This document shows positions 32,844-44,800 of a DNA stretch of 64,000 bases, piece after piece. Source of the DNA: Halichondria panicea (lineage: Eukaryota; Porifera; Demospongiae; Suberitida; Halichondriidae); assembly GCF_963675165.1 (NCBI RefSeq), contig NC_087388.1:1590800-1654799 (forward strand). Reading direction: 5' to 3'. The notes below the pieces were generated by a model. It worked only from the letters and a program-made list of their open reading frames with translations, searched no databases and was not told where the DNA came from. Numbering within the stretch: position 1 is the first letter of the stretch; the number at the start of each line of letters is the position of its first letter. Position numbers and translations under genes: made by a program.

Positions 32844-33771
32844 ATATTGTGCATTAGTTATTCAGAAGGTAGTCAAAGCAAAAGTTGAATTCTGTGCTAG
32901 TATAATGCCTTCAGTTTACCTTCTTGATCCGAGCAATCGCAAGAATGAGCCTTTTACGAATGCTAGAAGTGCACCTAAATATGCTCTAATAGATATCGAA
33001 GAAGCACTCGGAGAATGCAATAAGCAAGTCATGGATAAAGAAGGACAATGCTTCTCCACTTCAATCGAAGATTGGATCAGCCCAACAAGATGGGCCATAT
33101 CTTACTGGAGTAAGTTTCACGCACACATACCCACATATTTAATTGTTTAATTATACTGCAGATTTGTTTTTTCCAATGGATGCCGAATTGGTTCGTTCTG
33201 CTTTGCAAGAAGTAAAGGATGCTCAATGGAAACTGCTCGGAATGAGTCTTCCAATCCCCTGGAACAAATTAGATGACATTGAATCATCATTCCCAGAGGA
33301 CATTGCTAAGAAAGAAGAAGTAATTCGACTGTGGATGTCTCAAGAACCCACCTGGATAGTGTTGGTAGACGCTCTCAGTCAATCTGCATATGGATGGTCA
33401 CAGAATTCTAGTCAAATCTCACAGGAGCACAGTAAGTACCTCACAATCATTATAGCTCTTTATGCGTACATTATAATATAGATGTGCCTCTACAAAAGAA
33501 AATCCTTGAAAGCAGTTCATCCGTCCGTCCTGACGAGGACTTTCTCCAATCGTTTGCTGCCATCATTGGCTCTCGATGGCAGTGTCTTGCTTCTCCCCTC
33601 TCCCTCACTTCTGAAGACATTGTGAGCATCAAGAGAGAGACAAGAGGAGCAGAGCCGACCAGACAAGCACTTGTCATGTTGCGGAAGTGGGCAGCCAGGG
33701 AGACGGCAACTTATGGTCAGTTGAGAGACAGACTTTGTACACTCTCAGTGTTTCATATCGGAGAACGTTAG
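32844..33771 (+). CDS. 5'-truncated COR tail plus two intact Death-domain exons
   Basis: An open frame from a possible acceptor (CCAG ending 32843) to 33109 codes the end of the COR tail (LVIQKVVKAK, VYLLDPSNRKNEPF, KYALIDIEEAL, Tyr-Trp). Introns 33110-33161 and 33432-33481 separate Death exon 1 (33162-33431) and Death exon 2 (33482-33771). All junctions are phase 1 and both Death domains are unbroken, ending FHIGER. The first part duplicates the end of the intact body (about 24493-24739) with high similarity, but nothing further upstream of the family is present. It is either a truncated copy or a usable 3' exon set for the gene upstream. Lack of lesions and an acceptor at the breakpoint keep the second option open. 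Confidence 0.7.
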
Positions 33772-34453
33772 TATCATGCATCACAGCACAAATAAATGTG
33801 TAGCTACGTTAAATTGTTGTTATTATTATAGCTAGCTGTCATAATTATATATGTCACTGTATTTGTGTCACTGAACTTTTAGAACGCGTGCCTTTCCACT
33901 TAATTATACTCACCGCACTTTCAATTTTCTACTATCATGCAATACTGTAACACCACGCCATTCAAAAATATTGTCGTTACCTTAACTAATTAATGCTGTC
34001 CAATATTTTAGTTTAATGTTTCTCTCAAGAATTTTTAATACTTAGTTCAAAGTTATCACCATTTCTGCACGTTATTTATATTTATATAGACTAGTGTATA
34101 GAAAGTATCCTGCATGTTTTTATCGCAACCATTTGCCATTGAAAGGGGGTACCTGAATAATAGTACCATAAAACCTATACATTAAGAACTTGTTGCCCTG
34201 TGAGTGGGCAGATCAAATGCTCTGTATATGACATGTTGCATCACTACCATAGCAACCATATATTGCACTGCATTATTATGGCACAATGCACTGGGATTAT
34301 ATGCATTTGCATTGTGTGTAAATGCAGTAGATTCCTGCAAGAGATATGCTTTTGGGACTTATGACCCACCCTCCCACACAATAACTCATTTGGTTCCTTT
34401 TCAGTCTGCCCTAATTAAGACCCTCAATTTTTTCAGTATTTGCAAGACAAGAC
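33772..34453. other. 3' flank of the Death tail
   Basis: Contains the family-type flank (ATCGCAACCATTTGCCATTG at 34120). The 133-codon ORF at 34204-34605 runs into an inverted-repeat element and is not credible. Confidence 0.45.
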
Positions 34454-34847
34454 TAGTTGGGCGTGGCTCCATCCTGGACGCGAACGTAGGGTTGGGCATC
34501 ACTGCAATGTCAGGTTTGTTCCTGCTGCAAAAAATTTGCAACCCAATTAGATTGCAGAGTTCAAGTGTGAAGGCGTGGCTCATTAATGAACGAGTCAGTA
34601 ACTAGTAATTCTCTTTAGTTAAATCAAAATGCAACAATCCAGGAACACGCCAGGTCAGTTAGAGCTAGTGGTATGCAAAAGTGACTCTTGCAGTAGCATT
34701 CTAACTGAGCTTTGCGGTTACCGCCCACTTGGAATTAATCATGTTCATGCTTAGCCACACCCTAAAGCTAAGTGCCGGTGGAACAAACCTGACATTGCAG
34801 TGGTGCCCAACCCTACGTTCGCGTCCAGGGTGGGGCCACGCCCAACT
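34454..34847. mobile_element. ~394-base element with 65-base TIRs and 10-base flanking repeats
   Basis: AGTTGGGCGTGGCTCCATCC ... GGACGCGAACGTAGGGTTGG on the left recurs inverted on the right, ending GGGCCACGCCCAACT. Direct repeats AAGACAAGAC flank it at 34444-34453 and 34848-34857. Non-coding; the TSD length suggests a Mutator-like group. Confidence 0.8.
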
Positions 34848-35192
34848 AAGACAAGACAGGAAATACATACCACAAGTATTTTAATGGTATGACATCACAA
34901 AAACATTGTTTTACATAAATTATATAATGAGAATCATAAGCTCATAACACAGACCACCATTTACTGAACTAGAACTTGTTACTAGGAGACTAGATACCAG
35001 TATCACGAGTGTTGCAAGCGTGCGCTTGCCAATGCCTCTCGCCATGTTTTTGCTTTCGCTCAAAAGTATTAGAGTATTATAGAAGAGGTGCAATGTGCTT
35101 TGATTGTTTCACAAGAAAGGGGTGTCCACAGATACTGATCGTCTTAAATGACCTGTAGCCAAACAGTGGGAGCAAACTTTGTCAAAGGAATA

Positions 35193-35621
35193 TACCGTAA
35201 TTGATGTAATTACAGAGCCAGAAAAAATTAATTCCCGTGACTTCTGAGTGGCGCATCTTTAGAACACAAAAAATTGCATTCAGCCCAAGCTGGCGCCTAA
35301 ATTATGGTGGCGCTTATGTTCTACAGCTAGTATAGAATTTGTAGAGAAAATGGGCGTGGTCTAGCTCAGTTTCATTTGCTAGCTGCATCGTTGAGAGCCG
35401 AGTGACTCGTGAACAACATTCAGTGACTGTAGCTATGGGTTAGACAACTGTTTATAGAAGTGAAGGAAGTCAAAGATGCAGGATGATTGTCTTGATGTCT
35501 CAAAACAAGCCTTTTTATAAGCGCCAGAAAAAAATAATTCCAGCAACGGTTGGCGCTTTTTTAGGACCTAAAAATTATGCTGATGCTGACATGGCGCTGT
35601 AAAATTACATCAATTACGGTA
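35193..35621. mobile_element. TACCGTAATTGATG inverted-repeat element
   Basis: Left TACCGTAATTGATGTAATTA, right TACATCAATTACGGTA; TA-flanked. Internal GGCGCATCTTTAGAAC and ATGGCGCTGTAA blocks recur at 60203-60285 and 61420-61757. Confidence 0.75.
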
Positions 35622-36185
35622 GTCAGTAGTCTGTGAGATAAGTATACAATTCAATCACAGAATTAAATCAATGATACTGAAACAACTGCATGTTATTTAA
35701 ATGGCCTGTAAGTACAACTATTCACCTATTGTGGTACTATACTAGACTGGATGCACTGTACTAAATCCTCCTCAGGAGAACCGGTAAGCTGTTAATGATT
35801 GATTTTGTTGTTCGATTTTGCGTAATATCAGACACAGCCATTTTAGCTCCTGATATTTAGTAGTAGTTATCATAATTTTTTTGCATACATATATATAGAC
35901 TTATTTACATAACTTAATAGGATGGTGCAAAACACTGCTTGTTTCTTTAAAATCGAAGTGTCTGAACATCCATTGTGTCTGATTATTGATGCCTTACTCA
36001 TGCATATTTAATGTCATGCATGCAACTTTAATAAATGCAATTTAGCTGGCGAATTTTAATGTCTGATTTTAGTTCGGCTATATGAAATCAGTATCTCATA
36101 ACAATCATAATTAAAGCGTACAATTTTGTAGAATAACAATTTTCAATCTTGTAAATTAATTTTCATCAATGCCGTAGTCGCGGAA

Positions 36186-39100
36186 ATGGCTGATGACAGC
36201 CAGTCATGTGATACTCCCCTATACACTGCTGCAAGATGTGGGGGTGTAGATGAGGTCAGAGAGCTGTTGAGGCAATATAAAGTGGACGCCAGAAACTCAC
36301 ACAACCAAACATCTCTTCATCTTGCATAGTGCATGCTAATGGTAATCTCGATACGGTTTGGACACTATATAGCCAATGAATTTGGTGCTGACATAGGAGC
36401 TATTGATAATGATGGTAATACACCATTGCTCTTTGCTGCTAAGAACAAACATGTACAAATAATTATCATGTTGCTTCTATTATCAATGTGTGGTAGACAC
36501 CTCTTCAATGGGATAAGACTGCCATGTTCTTTTAGCTGTAGTCAGATTGATTCACATCATGTTAAAATCTTTGAGGATGTCTTGTTTGAGTATTACAATG
36601 ATTCTGAAGCAGCGGAGAAAACTATGCTGATGATATCCTAATTCTTTCTTGATCGGTGTATCGATTTCAAACATTATACTGATGAAGACTTCTCTATATT
36701 GTTTGTAGCTGCATCACTTGGTCTCAAAGACTTGATTGGTAGGTTAGTCACAGAGAAGAAAGCAGACCTGAATATTAAGGGCTTCTGTGGCTTGTCTATT
36801 CTCCACTTTGCCTGCTTTGGAGGACATGTACTACTTGTGGAGAGTCTAATTATTTCAGAACATGTTATTGACCTTTCTGTGAAAGACAAATATGGGCACT
36901 CAGTTTTGCATTATGCTGCAATAAATATGCTGCAATAAATAAAGGTTCCATATACATGCACTGGTGGCTGTTTAAAGCTAATGGACAAACTGATCATGGA
37001 ATATGACCTCAATCCCGCAGATTTAGATAACGATAGTAACACAGCTCTACATATTGCAGCCATGAAAGGACACGTAGAAACAGTGAGACACCTGATCAGT
37101 AAGCACAGTGCTGATATTTACACCACTAATAATAAGAAAAATACTCCATTGATGCTAGCTTTACTTAGTGGTCATGCCCATGTTTTGGATGCCTTAGTCA
37201 AAGAATTCAACAGCAGTTGTCATGTTCGAAATTACAGTGATCGTACTCTTCTTCACCAAGCATGTGATCGTGGCCATATAAAACTTATAGACAAACTGGT
37301 AATGGAATATGGCCTCAGTCCCAAAGATAGAAATTGTAAAGGATACACACCTCTACATATTGCAGCTTCGAAAGGACATGTTGAAACAGTGAAACACCTG
37401 ATCAGAAATCACAAAATTGAAACCAATATCACTAGAAAACAATAAGAACTCTACCCCATTGTGTTTAGCAGCTAAAGGTGGGCACCAGGTTGTGCTTCAT
37501 GCTCTGATTGAAGAGTTCCATTGCAGTCCACATATAAGAGGCTACAATGGTCGAACTCTGCTTCATTATGCTTGCAAATATGGCCATATATAGAAACATT
37601 AAACAATTTAGAATTAAAATATAAGGTGGATCCAATAATCAGAGACAACGATGGGAACACACCTCTTCATATTTTGTAACATACACAGTATACTGAAGAA
37701 GGGAAGCTCAGAACAGTGCTTTGCGAATACCAGTGCTGGACAGTGTTTAAAGTTAATAATGATGGCAACACACCTCTTCACACTGCAGCTAAATATGGGC
37801 AAGTTCATTGTGCACGCTTACTATTGCAGAAATGCAATGCTCCCCTTTTTGTGCGAAATAAGCATGAAGAGACCGCCCTTGATGGGGCTAAAGCTCAGAA
37901 AAGTCAGGAAATTCTTACCATTTTCAAAAATGATCGTTCTGAAATCCAGTCAATTTACCGGCAACTAGACAAACTTGCTAAAAAAGAGTTTGGTGGTGTA
38001 AAGAACCTCACCAGAATATTTGTTGTAGGTCATTCAGGTGCAGGGAAGTCCATGCACGCTTGTTGAAACTATTAAAAAAGAATGTTTCCTTAGCTACTTC
38101 AGCACATCAACTGTTGTCCCTCACACTGCAGGCATTGTTCCAAGTACTTATGACAGTAGTGATTATGGAAGAATGATACTCTATGATTTTGCTGGTGATT
38201 TCGAGTACTACTCCTCACACGCTGCAATCATGGAGTCAATCAACACATCGAAAGGAAGTAATATATATTTTATAATTTGTGATTGGAGTAAAGGCGAAGA
38301 AGCTGCTGTCACTAAATACAGCTACTGGCTTTCATTTCTATCATACAATATTAAACAATTCTCAAACACAATTATCCTACCAGTGGGAAGCCATGCTGAT
38401 GTCATTAATGTAACGTCAATGGAACGAGTATTATATGTGCTTGACAGTGTATCTCAACAGTTTTGTAAGCAAGATTGATGATTTTTATATAGAACAAAGT
38501 ATTGCTCTTGATTGTCGTAAACGAGAGGCTGTAGTGAATGACATAAAGAAACTTACAAAGCACTCGAGATTCTCGAAAAACGTATCCCCCATCGGACTAT
38601 CTCCAGAGATGAGTGTTCTCTTGGGATTGTTGAAAAAAGACTTTGAACACATTCCTTGCAAAGTGAGCCTCCTCATCTCTAGATCTCGCATAGAAGATAC
38701 TGGAATTCCGCTGCCACTAAATTCTTCATCACTATACACTCTCATAAGAGAGTTACATGATTTGGGTCTACTAATGGTGATAGAGAGAGAAGGGGACTCC
38801 ATTGAGAATCACATAATCATTCTCAAGATTTCAATATTCACATCAGATGTGCACAAAAAACTCTTTTCAGAGTCTGCTAGAGCTGACCTCACCAAGCACG
38901 TTGATCAACTCAAGTTCAGCGTAGGCATTATTCCAGAATCACTGCTGGAGAAAGTGCAGCCAGAGTACATCACCAAGGAAAGTCTACTTAAGCTTCAGTA
39001 CTGTCAAGAAATTGAGAATTTGTACGTGGAAGAGGACCACACTCTTTCTCAAGTAATTCCTGGAACGGTATCAACAGAAAGTGCCACTAAAGAGAAATCT

Positions 39101-40442
39101 CATCTATTTTTCCCTGCTCTATGTGATCTCAAGCTTGAGGACATTCAATGGCCAAAATCCGAAGGTGATAAGATTACTCTGGGATGGTATGCTAAATGTG
39201 ATGATGACGGATTCGACTTCTTCCCAACACGATTTCTTCATATGCTTATCGTTCATCTCTCTATAGAAACTACACATTATGATTATAATAGTTCTTTGAT
39301 CGCAAAGGTATATTATGCTACCAATCCTCGCTGTCATGTCTGGTCGACTGGTCTACATTGGCTTATGAAGAACGGAGTCGAGGTATTTGTCGATATGCCT
39401 AAAGATGCTAATAATAAAGAACTTATTGTACTAGCAAGGATTAAAGTTCAAAATCAAGTTAAATGTGCTAACACTCTGCGAGCAGTTATTCAGAAGATAG
39501 TCAATACAAAATTTGAATTCTGTGCTGGTATAGTGCCTACTGTTTATCTACTTGATCCGAACAACCTCAAGGATCGATGAATCTTTTACGAATGCTAGAA
39601 CTGTACCGAAGTATTCTCTTAGAGATATTGAAAAAGCCCTAACAGAAGGCACTTTGCAAGTCACAGATAAAGAAGGAGAATGCTTCTCAACTCCAATAAA
39701 AGATTGGATCAGCCAAACAAGATTGGCTTCATCTTATTGGAGTAAGTCACATTCCCACACATCTAGCGTAATTATTACTATTATTTTATGCAGATTTTGT
39801 TTTTCCGATGGATACCTTCTTAGTTCACTCTGCTTTGGAAGGAGTAAATGGTGTTCAATGGAAACTGCTAGGACTAAATCTTTCGATCTCTTGGAATGAC
39901 TTAGATACCATTGAAAATGAAGCATCTTTCCCTGGTGACATTGCTAAGAAAGAAGAAGTAATTTGACTGTGGATGTCACAAGAACCCACCTAGATAGTGT
40001 TGGCAGAGGCTCTCAGTCAACCTTCACATTGGATTGCCCCAGAAAGCACTGAATGAAATCTCACAAGAGCATAGTAAGTACCTCATATCATTATATCTAC
40101 GTGTATAACATCATAGATTGTGTAGTTATAATTATTTATTATTATAATTATATAGACGTAACTCTACAAGAGAAAATCCTTGAAGGCAATTCATCTATCT
40201 GTCCTGATGAGGACTTTCTCCAATCGTTTGCTGCCCTCATTAGCTCTCGATGGCAGTGTCTCGCTTCTCCCCTCTCCCTCACTTCTGAAGACATTGTGAG
40301 CATCAAGAGAGAGACCAGAGGAGCAGAGCCGACCAGACAAGCACTCTTTATGCTGCAGAAGTGGGCGGCCAAGGAGACGGCAACTTATGGTCAGTTGAGA
40401 GAGAAACTCTCTATCTGTACACTCTCAGTGTTTATTATCTGA
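36186..40442 (+). pseudogene. Nearly full-length ANK-Roc-COR-Death paralogue with many lesions
   Basis: Starts with the family ATG context (MADDSQSCDTPLYTAARCGG) but meets a stop within 50 codons, where CTTGCATGTGC of the intact gene has become CTTGCATAGTGCATGC. Further breaks lie near 36640, 36940, 37445, 37600, 38055 (in the P-loop: GHSGAGKS is followed by a 4-base insertion), 38470 and 39575. The ANK array is contracted to about two three-repeat blocks. Roc (DFAGDFEYY, GSHADV) and COR (38435-39580) are readable in pieces. Death exon 1 (39794 on) has lost a base and has a stop at 39963. Death exon 2 (about 40156-40442) is mostly intact. Together with its upstream region (35712-36185) it is a duplicate of 19046-24739. 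Confidence 0.9.
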
Positions 40443-41318
40443 GAACAGTATATGTACCATAGCTACCACAAGAAAACATGAAGTATTCATTGTTCAAATG
40501 CGCAACGAATTTAAATACTGTTATATAGCTGTTTAATAATTTCTGCCATGCACTGCAAATGTATATTTGTGTCAATACCACCATACTCACTATATATATA
40601 CACTTTCAATTTATGTCATGCAATACATCAAGTTATTCAAAAATATTATCAATTTTTTACCTTTACTATAGTCAATTCTTATAATATAGTGTTCATTAGT
40701 AATGTTATATACTTGTGCTTGGCTCAGTATTGATGTAGTCCTGGGCAAACGGCACTACTAGCCAATATAATCCAATGTGCGCACAAGTGAAGCTGTGTAA
40801 CAACTGCATCTCCGAGTCACATCACTCCTTTTATAGGACACCTATAGTAGACAAATGCTTGTGGTGTGTTGCGCATGTACTGGATCGATGTCATGAAATA
40901 CTTAATGCTGACCACAGTTAAATTTAACCATGTATTACTATATAAAAGTGATGTAACTTCAGCCTTACTGTGCCAATATAAACTGGTGGAGTGTTTAATA
41001 TTGTTGGCATAAATAATCTTCTTACATTTTTTGCTGAAATTAGTGTGGGAAGTAAACTTTGCGCACAGAGACCAGTCACTTTAGGTATAGCTAGCAGGTT
41101 CCTATATGAAAACTGTGATTTGTGCATGATTCAAATGCAAAGAACACATCACCCTCGTTAAGGATGAAGATATCTTGGAGATGCAGCAAATCAGTCGATC
41201 ACATCATTCAAACAACCTTGAAACAGTTGTGACTTGATTGTGTATTATTACTTTGACATCATGCAAGAGTGTGCCTTCACTTACTTCACAGTATACTAAC
41301 ACTTGCACTGCCATGCAC
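40443..41318. repeat. Duplicated non-coding segment, left partner of 51300-51900
   Basis: From about 40555 (CACTTTCAATTTATG) through CTTGTGCTTGGCTC, CAATGTGCGCACAAGTGAAG, ATCTCCGAGTCACATCACTC and AAACTGGTGGAGTGTTTAAT the order matches 51370-51890. ORFs inside are not conserved in frame. CCATGCAC at 41311-41318 is the left target-site duplication of the next element. Confidence 0.65.
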
Positions 41319-41685
41319 GTAGCCTCGATCCCAGGCCGAGTTTTCGCTTTTATAACGGTTAGGCGAACAACTAGGCCGAGTTTTCGCTTTTATAACGGTT
41401 AGGCAAACAACTAGGCCTGGTACTAGTTGTCTGCGCATGTGTCAAATTTTCATTGTATTTGTGGTCGGCAAAAATATTTAATAAATCAATAATAGAAATT
41501 TGTACACAGAAAATGCACAGAGTGAGTACACAAAAGATGCACATAGGGAGCTGCTTCACAAGGGCCTGGGGAGTTGCCAGTTGTCCTGCAGCACGATTAC
41601 AGTGACCCAGGGCAACTTCAAGATGATTGAATGCCTTCAAATTACGTTTCAAAACGATTTAGCAGGCTGCTGGACTTCTCTGATT

Positions 41686-41920
41686 CTAGGCCCAAACTCG
41701 TAACTCAGTTAAACTTTGCTTGAGAAAACGTAGATTCTCTTGATGCCTCTGAGCTACCCAGCAACGCTCGAACAAGCAGGTCATACTCCAGTCCTGTAAG
41801 TATAGGACAATATTAAAAGAAACCAAACACAGTTAAACCCTTACCTCAAACTGTCCAGTCTCGTCCGTTAGTACAGCCAAGAGGAACAATGTTGGGATAG
41901 CTGGATAGTAGCCATTGCTC
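41686..41920 (-). pseudogene. Captured gene fragment: two exons with a 51-base intron
   Basis: On the minus strand, after an acceptor-like CTGTACAG, the exon 41920-41845 reads SNGYYPAIPTLFLLAVLTDE and ends before GTAAGG. The 51-base intron 41844-41794 ends TTACAG. The next exon, 41793-41686, continues in frame (DWSMTCLFERCWVAQRHQEN ...) to a TAG. Low-complexity bias is absent and the residue pattern looks like a genuine globular protein. I do not recognise the family. A further possible exon lies near 42110-42170. It sits wholly inside the 41319-43131 transposable element. Confidence 0.5.
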
Positions 41921-42287
41921 CTGTACAGAGAAGTAGACGTTCTAAATATGTGTAGATCTAAATTTCTCGTATTAAACAGGTTATAGTGTCGTTGTCAACG
42001 AGCTGATGATGGCAGCACTAAGTTCTCTAGCTCACACTCTTCACTTGATCCACCATATTAATGATGATACTATAGTCTACCTAGATCTTACCAAACATGA
42101 ACAAGACTTGATAGCATAGGGCCCACACAAAAATGTCTGACCTTAACAAGCTTGACAAAGTTTTATACCTCTTCCCTTGTTGTTCAGTCTTCAGAATAAT
42201 GTTTTCTAAGCTTCAGAGAAGAGAGAAGCTTCAGCTAAGAGCCATTCCAATCGATTCCAATAATGATAAAACGGGAACTGACTTCTA

Positions 42288-42966
42288 CAGGGGCGGATCC
42301 AGGATTTAAGAAAGGAGGGTTCTTTCTCGCGGACAAGAAATTCACCCGGCGCGCAGTGCCGAAATTTTTGAAGACCCGCCCCCTTTTGACGTGCCACGCC
42401 TACTAATTAATCACTTTCTACCTTCGAAAAATTTGTAACACAGGAGAGATGGTTTTGTGACTGGAGGAGAGATAGTACGTGTGGTGACCCCCAATGGAAA
42501 GACAGACGGTGATGGCTGGTGAAGAGGAGACTTGTAGAACTTAACCATCAATTATTAATGATTATAGCAATTATACATGTAAGTATGCAGTGTCATGCAC
42601 TCTCCCTTACCTGAAACTTTCCTCTTCTTAAACCAATGATTCATGGCTAGATATAATAATTTATCACTTGACCACGGTGCAAATCAATTGGCTGCAGTAG
42701 CCAGCCCCACCCTCTACTTGTTATGCAGAGAGAACCAGCCCCACCCTTTTATTATGCAGAGAGAACCAGCCCCACCCTCTACTTGTTATGCAGAGAGAAC
42801 CAGCCCCACCCTTTTATTATGCAGAGAGAACCAGCCCCACCCTTTTATTATACGGAGAGAACTTTGTACGACTTTGTCAGTACAGTTAGCTAGACTTAGT
42901 AATGTCAAGACTAGCTGGAAGGGTAGTTCGTACGAACCCAACGAACTACCTCTGGATCCGCCCCTG
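42288..42966. mobile_element. CAGGGGCGGATCC TIR element, nested
   Basis: Left CAGGGGCGGATCCAGGATTT, right CCTCTGGATCCGCCCCTG. Flanked by TTCTA on both sides (42283-42287, 42967-42971), a 5-base duplication. Contains the minisatellite 42711-42860. Confidence 0.75.
42711..42860 (+). repeat. Minisatellite of 31- and 34-base units
   Basis: Units beginning CCAGCCCCACCC and ending ATGCAGAGAGAA recur five times, in the order long, short, long, short, short, so a 65-base higher-order period is visible. Confidence 0.85.
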
Positions 42967-43552
42967 TTCTAGTACACGATAGTACACAAATATAAATGTC
43001 ACGAAAGTGAACGAGAATATCCATTCGTCAGAATCTGACGAACGACTGACGCATGCGCAGACAACTAGTACCAGGCCTAGTTGTTCGCCTAACCGTTATA
43101 AAAGCGAAAACTCGGCCTGGGATCGAGGCTACCATGCACACAGCAACCAACAGAAAATTAACACTCATGCATGCATGCAATACAAGTAAGTTCCTCATTA
43201 CCCTTTCGTTGGTATCATGAATGCTGTCAAACTGATGAACCAGATTCAGTTAGCTTAGGGCCTTTAAGCTTATCGGTACACATCTATATAATTATATAGG
43301 TCACACGCACCAGTCTTCCGTGAAAAGAAGTGAGAAGCCGCCACATAACGAAAAGTTTCCTGCATAATTACAATCACACGTGTATGCCAGCTAAAATTAT
43401 GATAACTGAACCTCATTCTATGGGTTAGTCAGCACCTTCATTTCTTTGTGACATATGGAAAAAGAATCCCAAAGTGCTGGCAACATACAGAACTGCATAT
43501 TGCACTAGATCATTACGTATATTTGCATAACGATGTTATTATATCATTATTT

Positions 43553-44080
43553 CAGTGGCGGATCCAGAGGAGGGTCCATGGGGTCCCTTGACCCCCCCTT
43601 TTGAAGTTAACTTTAGAAGGCTTAATTAATGACACCAGCTAGCTATTTATCAGTTTTTTTTGTAGCTATTTTAATTTGATTCAATGATTGTACCTGTTGT
43701 TTTGATGTATCAACTGCCAAAAGAGTGTTCAGGTTAGCCTAGGCTAGCTAGTTGACTGTTTGTGGCAGCTAGCTAGCTCTACGCAAGTCTATTATGGGAC
43801 TTCCCCTGGCTGAGTATGGGATTTCCCTAGTCCACGTATTTTTTTATTTTTTTTTTTTAAATGGAACCAAGGTGTCATTATACAAAAACAAGTGAAAGTA
43901 AAAAGAAGTAAAAGAGGTTATTATACAAAAACAAGTGAAAGTAAAAAAGAGGTTAAAAAAAACATTTGGCCGGAAGTGGGCGTAACTCCCAAAATTTCAT
44001 GCTGCGCGCGACTTTTCACTACCCACGCTGTGCGCTCGTTAGTTTGGGACCCCCCTTTCATTTTTCCTGGATCCGCCACT
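43553..44080. mobile_element. CAGTGGCGGATCC TIR element, ~530 bases
   Basis: Left CAGTGGCGGATCCAGAGGAG and right TTCCTGGATCCGCCACT. Contains an A-rich duplicated block (GTTATTATACAAAAACAAGT...). Inverted, further disrupted copies are at about 49868-50510 and 53683-54320. The TSD is not convincing here. Confidence 0.7.
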
Positions 44081-44093
44081 ATTATTATACGAT

Positions 44094-44800
44094 TATATCA
44101 GTTCAAGTCAGCAAGCAATGTTTTATGTCAGTTGTGTGCTGGTTTATGTCTATACGGCTTAATTTTGTATAATTAGAATAATCAGAGAACAATTAAGCAC
44201 GTTTTTCAAAAATAGAATAATAGATGAAATTTATGGGCCTGATTTGAGCCATGACAACTTTTATTCAGGAGTTGCTTGTACTCGAGTCACGGTTTGGCTC
44301 TTCATACTACAATCCCAACCACAGCTCGATAGGCTGGTCTGTGTATACAGTGTTGACAAGCTGGTCGTAATGACTTGATGAAATGACGTTCTCCAAGCGG
44401 TGCATTTGTAAATTGTGTGGGTGGATGTAGATGCCAAGCGTGATATTATGTAATCCTTTTGAGCCTTCTGGCCGTCTCTGGTGGCATCCTTCCTTCTGCA
44501 TGCTTTCGCTTTGCTGACTTTTTCGTAAAGGGTGCATTCCCTAAGAACCTCACTTCTGCAGCGTCCTCCAATTCTTGTCACGTTTCGAGGTTTGCCATTG
44601 CAAGGTCTGTGACATTTGCATGCATCAGGCCAAGAAGATGGTCCAGTGTGTGAGCCTGTCTTTAATATCAATGATTTGCAAATCGAAAATGTGGTCGAAA
44701 CGATTGAGGTACCGTGGAAGGGGATGTTGACAAAGGAGACTTTGTAAGTCGGATTGAAGCAGTGAGACGACACCTGATCATAATTAGTAAGCACAGTACT
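44094..44800. repeat. Duplicated segment, partner of 52256-52945; long minus ORF of doubtful reality
   Basis: Begins TATATCAGTTCAAGTCAGCA and continues through AGTTGCTTGTACTCGAGTCA and CCATTGCAAGGTCTGTGACA in both copies. A minus ORF of 177 codons (44794-44261) is partly alignable with a 204-codon minus ORF in the other copy (52945-52331), sharing PDACKCHRPC and RIGGRCRS. The middle of the two is in different frames, so coding is not preserved. Confidence 0.55.

Larger units (their letters stand above)
41319..43131. mobile_element. 1.8-kb TAGCCTCG element with ~80-base TIRs, 8-base TSD and captured gene fragment
   Basis: The left arm starts TAGCCTCGATCCCAGGCCGA and contains a 42-base tandem duplication (CCGAGTTTTCGC ... 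AACAACTAGG). The right arm is its reverse complement without that duplication, and both arms extend to ACTAGTTGTCTGCGCATG. The exact direct repeat CCATGCAC flanks it (41311-41318, 43132-43139), showing insertion as one unit. The interior carries an apparently spliced gene fragment (41686-41920, minus), a second TIR element (42288-42966) and a minisatellite. No transposase ORF was seen, so it is non-autonomous. The 8-base TSD fits the hAT group. Confidence 0.85.

Noticed and set aside
34204..34605. 133-codon ORF
   Set aside because: It runs into the TIR of the 34454-34847 element; no domain.
43553..44080. Target-site duplication for the CAGTGGCGG element
   Set aside because: The AT-rich flanks are similar but not identical at any fixed length, and the last base of the right end is changed.
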